Positions 56,925-64,000 of a stretch of 64,000 nt of DNA are shown one piece after another. The position numbers were made by a program, and so were the translations under genes. Under the pieces are notes generated by a model. The model worked only from the letters and a program-made list of their open reading frames with translations, had not been told where the DNA came from and made no database searches. The stretch's first letter is position 1; each line of letters opens with the position of its first letter. The stretch covers positions 1-64,000 of the IMG/VR virus record IMGVR_UViG_3300021961_000080; one strand, written 5' to 3'. The DNA comes from a virus.

Positions 56925-57359
56925 CTAAGATTTTACCACTCCCGAAACAGGTACTCGATAAACCAGTACAGGTGGGTACTCATGGATATAGGTTTTAATC
57001 ACGCCATTTATTGAGTCGGCGTGAATATATTCCCCGTCGCCCAAATAGATGCCCACATGACCATTTATGCCTGATTTGCGAAAGACTAAAACATCTCCCT
57101 TGTCTAGACTACCTTCTACTCTTATCAGAATACTCTCAATAAATCTCACTAAGAAGTTGTTCCTAGGAATGCGTTCGTAGTTTTCGATGATGAAATCGTA
57201 GGGTAAGAATCCGACTTTAATCCCCACGCCAGCGATAAATCCTACGCAATCGGTTCCAATACCTTTGAGGGATTGACCATGAAACCAGGGAGTACCAAGC
57301 CACTCGATAGCCTCGGTAACAATTTGATTAGCTAAAGAATCGTTTTTTAGTTCGTTCAT
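56925..57359 (-). CDS. NlpC/P60 cell-wall peptidase of tail tip (GTA gp14-like)
   Basis: 144 aa. Catalytic Cys38 in GTDCVGF, His101 in INGHVGIYL and H113 in YIHADS. AIEWLGTPWFHGQSLKGIG is the standard beginning of the family domain. No signal peptide: it is delivered with the tail, cleaving peptidoglycan cross-links during DNA entry. It starts inside the end of the tape measure gene (32-base overlap), the usual neighbour order. Confidence 0.9.
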   Translation of the reverse strand: MNELKNDSLANQIVTEAIEWLGTPWFHGQSLKGIGTDCVGFIAGVGIKVGFLPYDFIIENYERIPRNNFLVRFIESILIRVEGSLDKGDVLVFRKSGINGHVGIYLGDGEYIHADSINGVIKTYIHEYPPVLVYRVPVSGVVKS

Positions 57360-60300
57360 TTTGTGCGTTTTCCCGTTCTTTCAATTGATTTAAACTATAA
57401 CCCATATCATTTCGTGATTCTACAGTAACGTTGTTAGTGTTATTGATTACTAAAGATTGATTAGAACTATTGTTATTTGAGGTTGTGGAATAGTTAGGTT
57501 TACCTCCGACAAATCCCCCGTTAGCATAATTTTTAATAGGAGCGTTATTTCTGTATTCTAGATAGGCTTCTGTCTCTTTAGGGTTAAGAACTAACTCATC
57601 TTCATTGGCTACGATTAAGCGAGGTTTTCGACCGCCACTCATCGCTCGTTCGCGTTGGAAAGCTGAAATGATGTTTTTCTCTATCGGAGCGTTAGCTTTA
57701 CCTACTTTTCCACCATCACTAAAAAGGCTAAATCCTGTACCTAGAGAAAAGGCAGAAGCCGGAGTAGAAGCAAAACCAGATGGGGCTATACTACCAAGTA
57801 AACCAATCGAACCAAGTCCGCCTAGTCCTCCACTAAAAACTCCTGTTATTCCGCTAAGTAGCCCATTAAATAAGCCACCGCCGCCACCTCCCCCAAAGAT
57901 AGAAGAAAAGATGTTACCTACTGGTTTAAAAATACTGTTTAGGGCATTAGCAAAGAAGTTACCTACTGGCCCGATGATTGCATTAAATACCGATTCAAAT
58001 GCCTGAGTAATTGGTTTAGTGAATCCATCGATAGCAGAAGTTAAAGCATCGATAGCAGGCTTGGTAATACCCTCAACAAATTTTGTCATGATATTTAATC
58101 CAAGACTACTGAAAGCTGATCCTATTCCTTTTCCTTCTCTAATATCAGAGAAAAAGCTTTCAGCCGCGTTACGATTTGGAGATGTGTCTAATGCTACTCG
58201 CTCTAATCTTAATTCTGCAAGTTTTTCCCATTCCGAGCGGATATTAGCTACATATTCAGCGTATTCTGGTAATCCTTCATAAACTTGAAGATAATCTTCT
58301 AGTTCTTCTTTTTCTTTTTGTAGGCTAATACGTTCGGCAAGGATAGCAGAATCGTCAAATAATCCAGAACCAGATTGAAATTCTAGTCGCATTCTTTGGA
58401 TAGTTAAATCATTTAACCGGTCGCGAATACTTCTGACTGTATCTCTGGTTCTTCTGAATGATGCTTCCAAGGTAGCCGCTCCCTGATTTCTACCTAATTG
58501 TTCAATTGCTTGATCGAGGATCGCTACCTGTTCTTTAGCCAATTCAGCGTTTTTAGCTAAAACCTCAATACTATCTGTCATTTCTTTGACAAATTCAGGG
58601 GGAAGGGCTATACCTTCTCTTTGGAATTCCCCTAAGATTTCTTTTATTGCGTCGCTGTATTTTTGTTGGGCATCGGCATTTAAAAGCAAAGTCCGTCGCT
58701 GGTCTTCTAGTGATTCAATCTGAGAGCGATATTGTCGAGAGACTTCTGTGGCACTCTTATTAATTTCCTCTTGTACTGTCAGATACCCTTTAGAATTGAT
58801 AGTCAAGTCAGCGACATTTTCAGAAGCATCTCTTAAGGTCCGTTCTAATGTACGGGCATCCTCTTCTTGTTGTCGTCTAAATCTGATTGATCTGTCAAGA
58901 GCATTGTTTAGATTTTGTTGCTCTTCTAATCGTCTTAAAAACTCCTGACTGTTTCGTTCGGCTATTTCAGCATTGCGAATTTGATCAGCCGCCGTGCCAA
59001 GATTAGCCGTAGGGAGATTAGGAACGGGGGGTAAATTAGGATTCTGGAAGTTAATCGGATTATCTTTAAGAACTGGCGGTAAATCGGCATCCCAGAAATC
59101 ATCTTGATTTTGATTAGGTAAAGTCGGTAATTGGGCTATGGACGGGGGAGATGGTAGCTCTTGAGCTATAGATGGGGGACTGCTAAATTCTGGGCCACCT
59201 TGACCGCCGCGACTTGTTTGTTTGCCGTCAAGATCGACAAACATTGAATTAGCCCCTGATTGAACTACCCAGTTAGCGATTTTTGCAATTTGATTGGGAT
59301 CGGTAAAAACAAGGCATCCCGCACTGCCAAGCTGTAAATCGTCTAAATGGAATCCGATTTGTGATCTCCCAGTAGAGAACTTTGGTTCGGCTCCTATCCA
59401 CGCAGGACCAACAGTTCCTAGCGGAATTTGGCTAGGTTTATAATTTGCAAGCTGTCCAGAATTAAATTGTCGAAGATAACGAGATGCGTGGTTAGCGTCA
59501 ACAGACCAATTGCCGTCAGGCAGTGGAGTTTCACTGCCACGAATATTGGTTCTATTAGTTCCAATTGCAGACTGCGTTGATGGTCTTCCTGTTACTCCTC
59601 CGATTACTGTATCTACTACTTTTCCGTCTTTGATTAAATCAAATTGAAGTATCTCTAGTCCTTCTGGTGTTCTCTGTCCAGATTTTCTTACTAGGATATT
59701 TGATCCTTTTTGTAGATTTTGCGGTAATTGTAATGCACTGGGGACAACTGGACTTTGAGAAGGGACATTAGCGCCTTGACCGCCTTGATTCCTTCTGATT
59801 TGTTGAACACGGTTTAATGCCCCGCTATTAGCAGGATTGTCGTTATATTGCAGTGCTTCTAGTTCAGATTGAGTACGGGGAGCATTTGGTTGATATTTTC
59901 GTAAAGACTGTTCATAAACTTTTAACAGGTCTTCCATCCGTTTCATGCCTTGCCCTGGGTAATTAGCCCCTGGGAAAGATGCCCATTCTTTGCGGGTTGC
60001 GTTAATTGCCCCACGAATATCCCCTTTAAGAAGCTCGTCTAAACCACCTCTCATTAAAATACGGCTTAAGGCTACTAAATCTTGAGAGACGGGAGAGAAG
60101 TCTTTTAACCCTAATTTTGATTTTTCTTCATCCCATGTAAAATCCATAATCTGGTATCTTCCAGATGCAGAGGAACTGGTTGATCCAAACGGGATTCTTT
60201 GACGTGGATGATCCGCAAAAGAACTAAATTGTCCATGTCCAAAAAGGGTGTTATATCCCTTATTTGGCATATTAGCAGTACCTTCTGCATAAGCAATAGT

Positions 60301-63300
60301 ATCAAGGAAAGCCTTAACATAAGGATTGTCTAAATGTTGAGATAATTCTTGTCCGCGGCGTGTTAACCCATTAGGAATTGAAGGTGACTGTAACGGTGGC
60401 GGCGGCAAAAACCCTCCCCCATCCCAAACAGGAGCAGGGATAAAATTACCAGGAGCCGGTAATATTAAACCTTCCTTAGCTTTTCTGATTGCCTCGGCAG
60501 TTTCTTCTATACTTTTTACCAAGTCTTCCCCAGAAGTCTTGATATTTGGGGGAATAGCTACTAACTCAGAATTGATTAATTTAATCGGTTCTGGGAGTGT
60601 ATTGAGATTTGCGACAATATCCTTGATTGATTGGGGAATAAAGCCTAATTCTTTATTGGTTTGTCGGATTAAGTCAGCTAAGGTGCGATTAAGATTTTCT
60701 TGGGTTCGTTTAATATCCTCAATCGTTCTTAGTCGGTTTCTTTCAGCTTCTTGCTGTTGCTCTTGTAGGTTGCGAATATTTCTTAAGGTAGAGATATAGG
60801 AAGTTTCTATCTCTTCGGTTCGGGACTGGAAAGTACGACCGCGACTAGCAAGGTCAGCTTGTCCCTGTACAAATTCTAGGAAAATGTCACCTAACTCTTT
60901 ACCAGCGTCACTTGTACCGGGTATCAATAACCGGTTTTTGACTTGCTGTACCCTGATTCTATCGGTTGTATCCAGTAGCTGATTTTGGGTATTTAAAAGG
61001 TTCTTGTCGAGTTCCCTGACTAAATCACTGTAACTTTCAGATAGGGAACGATTCTCTTTAAATGCTGATAGTTGAGCGTCTTCGACTTGTCTTCTGTAGT
61101 CCTCAATCTGCCGGTTGAAGTCAACTATTTGACGGTCAAGGTTGCGGTAATAGTCTTGTAGCGAGGTTTGTTGCTGTAATAGGTTAGCGCGGGCTTGTTC
61201 TAGGGCTAATTCCGCTGCAACGATTTGTGATTTAATTTCTATTGGATTACCAGTGTTGTCTGCTAATTGCTGATAAAGTAATCCAATGGCTTGAATCCTT
61301 TCCTCTACATCTATTTCAGCATTTCTTAAAGAAGCATTAACACCACCAAACGGATTAGCACGAATTACGTCAATACGTTTTCTTGCAATTTCAGAATCTA
61401 CTCTTAATTTAGTTTCTGACTGATGCTTTCTTAGTCTATCTTGAGTAGCGTCATATTCAGACTTAGCAAGAGATAATCTAGCTGATGCTAGTTCTTTCTC
61501 CGCTTCAAATGTAGCTTTTCTCGTTTCCTCAATCGCATCTACCTGCTCTTGAGTTCGCCCTGATTCTGGAACGCTTAAATATTGTTCTAGGGTTTGCTGT
61601 TGTTTTGTTAGGTTTGCCTCAAATTGTTTAATTCGTTCTTTTTGAGTTTGAATTTCAATATTTCTGGTTTGTTCTCCAATTTGCACTGGATTTAAGTTAG
61701 AACGATAAACTGCTGTTTGATCATTTAAAGATTTATTTTCAATACGTCGCATTGTTTTTTCGTATTGAACTTCAAAATCTCTTATTGCATCAGTCGCTTT
61801 TTGCCATGCTGATTCTAACGGAGTTAGTATGTCATAAAAACCAGCTTCTTCTAAAGATTTTCTGGTTTCTTCGACTATTTTTTGATTGCCTTCTACAATT
61901 GCCCTTAAAGCCTTTTTAGCTCCTTCTGGTAAATCCTGTTTATCAATCGCTTCGATACGACTGTTTAATCCTTTTCTTAATGACTCAAAATCAGTCATAA
62001 ATTCGTCTAAAGGCTTAATCTTTTCTTTTCTAAGATCATTAAGTCTTTTAATTTCTTTGTCTATTTCTCTGATTCTAACTTTACTTTCAGATGTATTTGT
62101 TAACCCTGCGGTTGTTCTTTCTTTTTGCAGTCTTTGTATAGAAGCATCAATTATTTTAGCCTCATTAGCAAAGGGGTTAAGTAAGTTGATCGATTTACCT
62201 ACAGTTTCAGGCATTAACGACTGACCAGTTAATGCTTTTGATATTTCTTGATTAACTCTTTTTAGGTCTCTAGCACTATTTAAAAGCTGACTTTGCGCAA
62301 GTGTAAATTCACCATAGTAGTCATTAAAATATTTTTCTAAGCCAGGTGATAATGCTCCTGCTTCTAATCTGGTAGCTTTAGCAATGCGATTTTTTTCTAT
62401 GTCTTTTGGAGAAGGTGGCCGAAATCCAAATATTTCATTAGGTAGTCCCAGTGGACTACGCCCGTCTTTTATAGCATCATCACTTTTGTAACTAGAACTT
62501 TCGTCTCCTAGTATAGCCATTAAGTTTAGTTCTAGCCCTTTTGAGGGAAGTTCATCTCCTCGCTTAACTTTTACTTCTAATGTAGGAGCTTCTAACTTAT
62601 TTAATAATTTTTGAATATTGTTAATGCTTGCACCTATTTTTTGTTCTGATTCGTTTAAACTGGCCTGTAAAGGATTTGTAAAATCACTTCTAGCAAAAGC
62701 CATAAATCCTAGAGCAACAAAAGCCTTAAGAGCGATATTAAGAGCAACTAAAGCCCCTTTAGCCATGGCACTACTAGCGAATAAAGTATCAAATACTCCC
62801 CCTAAACTTTTAGCATTAGTAGCCGCTGTCCATATCGCCCCACTCATTCCTTTAAAAGTTAACCATAGTTTACTCAGTAAAGGTACTAAGAACATTTGCC
62901 CTAATACAATAAGCTGTTCAAACATAAAAGTTAAAGCAGTTAGCTCAAAAACACCGCTAGGAATAGATTTAAAAAGATTACCTAATGTATTTCCGATTGA
63001 TTGTATTGGATTGACTGCTTTTTCCCAGTTGTAACCAAAAAAGCCTTTTCCTGATGCACCGTAAGAAATATTCTCTAAACTACCAATAGAAGCGGCGATT
63101 ATGTTTGTAGTTCCTTTCGCCATGTTTGTAAACAGGTCGTTTTCAGTATTAAAAACGTCATCGATTACATCGGCTAAAATACCAGACATAAATGGGGTTA
63201 AAGTAATTAAGCCTGTTTTCCACGCGCCCATTATAAACCCTTGTATATTACTAACAACAGGTGCTATTTTAGGCATTGCTAAAATGGTTGACAGCCCAAT

Positions 63301-64000
63301 GCCAACTTGCGCTACTACGCCAATCGTAAATGCTCCTGCGAGTTGTGAGATAATTCGGAAGTTATCACTAAAAGCCGTAACAATGCCCGATGCTAGATTG
63401 GTAATCCCAGCAAACATACCTCCAAAAATATCAGTAAAATTCCGATCTAATTTAAATAAAGCTGTCTCCATCGAAGCAAGCGCACTGGTAAAATCACTTG
63501 TACCTTTTTCTGCTGCAGACCCGAATTCTTGTTCTAGAATTTTTGTGACTTTTGGTAAAACTTCATCGGATAAAAGCGAGCCTTTTGCCACTAATTGACC
63601 CAGTTCTGCTTGGCTAACCCCTAGTGCTTTAGCAAACACTGACATAGTTGGTGGAAATTTCTCGCCCAGCTGCTGCCTGAGCTCTTCCATTGAGACCTTA
63701 TTTTTTGCAACCAGCTGGGTATAGGCGTTGAGAACTAAACTAGCATCAAAGGTATTTAATCGCAAGGCTTTAATTGACGCTGTGATAGCAGAAAAAAGCT
63801 CTTTAGTTGCTTCACCTTCTAGTTTTGTTCCCTTTGTTGCTACTGCTAATTGAGTATACCCTTCTGACAAAGACTGCAAGGAAACTCGATATTTTTCTGC
63901 TAATCCTAACAGATACTTGTATTCAGCGTCAGATTTAAGCGGATCGCCTGTAACAGCGTTCAATCTAGCATTAAAGTTTTCTACTCCCTGTATTCTCTGA
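57328..64000 (-). CDS. Tape measure protein with GH104 and transpeptidase-like domains (5' end outside window)
   Basis: Open from the window edge, with over 2,220 codons seen. Numbering from 63963: residues 1-190 are the tape-measure signature (YTQLAVATKG, LRQQLGEKFPPTM), 190-430 hydrophobic helices, 560-1160 long coiled coil. Residues 1210-1355 are a lambda endolysin-like GH104 domain (AFLDTIAYAEGT, GRYQIMDFTW, EWASFPGANYPGQG). Residues 1420-1585 are a transpeptidase-like domain with IGFHLDD and GSAGCLVF (candidate His and Cys). Coiled coil (1650-1950) and a glycine-rich end follow. It sets tail length and opens the wall at infection. Confidence 0.88.
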   Translation of the reverse strand, partial: QRIQGVENFNARLNAVTGDPLKSDAEYKYLLGLAEKYRVSLQSLSEGYTQLAVATKGTKLEGEATKELFSAITASIKALRLNTFDASLVLNAYTQLVAKNKVSMEELRQQLGEKFPPTMSVFAKALGVSQAELGQLVAKGSLLSDEVLPKVTKILEQEFGSAAEKGTSDFTSALASMETALFKLDRNFTDIFGGMFAGITNLASGIVTAFSDNFRIISQLAGAFTIGVVAQVGIGLSTILAMPKIAPVVSNIQGFIMGAWKTGLITLTPFMSGILADVIDDVFNTENDLFTNMAKGTTNIIAASIGSLENISYGASGKGFFGYNWEKAVNPIQSIGNTLGNLFKSIPSGVFELTALTFMFEQLIVLGQMFLVPLLSKLWLTFKGMSGAIWTAATNAKSLGGVFDTLFASSAMAKGALVALNIALKAFVALGFMAFARSDFTNPLQASLNESEQKIGASINNIQKLLNKLEAPTLEVKVKRGDELPSKGLELNLMAILGDESSSYKSDDAIKDGRSPLGLPNEIFGFRPPSPKDIEKNRIAKATRLEAGALSPGLEKYFNDYYGEFTLAQSQLLNSARDLKRVNQEISKALTGQSLMPETVGKSINLLNPFANEAKIIDASIQRLQKERTTAGLTNTSESKVRIREIDKEIKRLNDLRKEKIKPLDEFMTDFESLRKGLNSRIEAIDKQDLPEGAKKALRAIVEGNQKIVEETRKSLEEAGFYDILTPLESAWQKATDAIRDFEVQYEKTMRRIENKSLNDQTAVYRSNLNPVQIGEQTRNIEIQTQKERIKQFEANLTKQQQTLEQYLSVPESGRTQEQVDAIEETRKATFEAEKELASARLSLAKSEYDATQDRLRKHQSETKLRVDSEIARKRIDVIRANPFGGVNASLRNAEIDVEERIQAIGLLYQQLADNTGNPIEIKSQIVAAELALEQARANLLQQQTSLQDYYRNLDRQIVDFNRQIEDYRRQVEDAQLSAFKENRSLSESYSDLVRELDKNLLNTQNQLLDTTDRIRVQQVKNRLLIPGTSDAGKELGDIFLEFVQGQADLASRGRTFQSRTEEIETSYISTLRNIRNLQEQQQEAERNRLRTIEDIKRTQENLNRTLADLIRQTNKELGFIPQSIKDIVANLNTLPEPIKLINSELVAIPPNIKTSGEDLVKSIEETAEAIRKAKEGLILPAPGNFIPAPVWDGGGFLPPPPLQSPSIPNGLTRRGQELSQHLDNPYVKAFLDTIAYAEGTANMPNKGYNTLFGHGQFSSFADHPRQRIPFGSTSSSASGRYQIMDFTWDEEKSKLGLKDFSPVSQDLVALSRILMRGGLDELLKGDIRGAINATRKEWASFPGANYPGQGMKRMEDLLKVYEQSLRKYQPNAPRTQSELEALQYNDNPANSGALNRVQQIRRNQGGQGANVPSQSPVVPSALQLPQNLQKGSNILVRKSGQRTPEGLEILQFDLIKDGKVVDTVIGGVTGRPSTQSAIGTNRTNIRGSETPLPDGNWSVDANHASRYLRQFNSGQLANYKPSQIPLGTVGPAWIGAEPKFSTGRSQIGFHLDDLQLGSAGCLVFTDPNQIAKIANWVVQSGANSMFVDLDGKQTSRGGQGGPEFSSPPSIAQELPSPPSIAQLPTLPNQNQDDFWDADLPPVLKDNPINFQNPNLPPVPNLPTANLGTAADQIRNAEIAERNSQEFLRRLEEQQNLNNALDRSIRFRRQQEEDARTLERTLRDASENVADLTINSKGYLTVQEEINKSATEVSRQYRSQIESLEDQRRTLLLNADAQQKYSDAIKEILGEFQREGIALPPEFVKEMTDSIEVLAKNAELAKEQVAILDQAIEQLGRNQGAATLEASFRRTRDTVRSIRDRLNDLTIQRMRLEFQSGSGLFDDSAILAERISLQKEKEELEDYLQVYEGLPEYAEYVANIRSEWEKLAELRLERVALDTSPNRNAAESFFSDIREGKGIGSAFSSLGLNIMTKFVEGITKPAIDALTSAIDGFTKPITQAFESVFNAIIGPVGNFFANALNSIFKPVGNIFSSIFGGGGGGGLFNGLLSGITGVFSGGLGGLGSIGLLGSIAPSGFASTPASAFSLGTGFSLFSDGGKVGKANAPIEKNIISAFQRERAMSGGRKPRLIVANEDELVLNPKETEAYLEYRNNAPIKNYANGGFVGGKPNYSTTSNNNSSNQSLVINNTNNVTVESRNDMGYSLNQLKERENAQNERTKKRFFS

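Noticed and set aside
22000-63034. Numerous open frames opposite large genes (for example 25513-26211 and 57605-63598 on the + strand)
   Set aside because: They lie entirely within well-supported genes on the other strand, with low-complexity composition and no initiation signals.

Overview
The window is a 64-kb piece of a large AT-rich genome that reads as a tailed (siphovirus-like) phage or temperate plasmid-phage of a cyanobacterium. Phage identity rests on a head module (portal, MuF-like protein, S78-like protease, major capsid protein), a tape measure protein over 2,200 residues long, a tail tip resembling that of gene transfer agents, tail fibres, endolysin and holin candidate, RusA resolvase and a Rha-type regulator. 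The cyanobacterial host is an inference. It rests on a DUF6464-like protein, a thymidylate synthase of the divergent cyanobacterial/archaeal type, short heptamer repeats like those common in cyanobacterial intergenic DNA, and tRNAs without encoded CCA. No terminase large subunit, integrase or DNA polymerase is visible, and the tape measure gene runs off the right edge, so the genome continues on at least that side.

Layout. Bases 1-600 hold noncoding palindromic elements and terminators. Bases 678-3735 (+) are a tight operon of small fibre or adhesin proteins ending in a discoidin-like domain. Bases 3730-11900 (-) are a nucleotide-metabolism operon: ribonucleotide reductase NrdA and NrdB, thymidylate synthase, HTH-type small proteins and short helical proteins. 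Its apparent promoter is at 11.95 kb. Bases 12.0-20.0 kb hold the head module (mostly -), with a DNA methyltransferase between portal and MuF-like gene and a probable 110-nt + strand small RNA. Bases 20.1-28.7 kb (-) carry endolysin, holin candidate, a fused tail-tip protein, fibres and an SF2 helicase. Bases 28.7-34.5 kb (-) are a tandem array of about a dozen paralogous small proteins of unknown function. At 35.1-35.3 kb a tRNA-like noncoding RNA has its own promoter. A DUF3987/TOPRIM primase-helicase follows (35.3-38.2 kb).

A regulatory hub lies at 38.3-39.4 kb, with a ribbon-helix-helix gene and an HTH repressor transcribed divergently across 11-bp operator-like repeats. Bases 39.4-45.2 kb (-) contain a ParB-like protein, a second paralogue family and a recombination-directionality-factor-like protein. 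The same 11-bp repeats recur at 45.26 kb, beside another divergent promoter pair and a 250-bp palindromic element. Bases 45.7-46.8 kb (+) hold small cargo genes next to the tail hub gene (-). Bases 49.0-52.9 kb hold two tRNAs, a split HigA-like antitoxin and a third small-protein family.

Bases 52.95-53.68 kb are a striking degenerate 5-bp array in exact phase, reset only by eleven 8-bp units. Regulators follow, then another palindromic element at 56.3 kb, a frameshifted secreted-protein gene, an NlpC/P60 peptidase, and the tape measure gene with embedded cell-wall-cleaving domains.

Most operons are driven by a shared minus-strand promoter type: TTGACA followed by (A/T)TTC, then a 17-18 bp spacing to a TATAAT-like box. 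The most unusual features are the phased pentamer array, the tRNA-like RNA whose predicted transcription start coincides with the first acceptor-stem base, the orphan small RNA at 16.65 kb, the four palindromic elements, and the paralogue arrays with near-identical junctions and variable centres.
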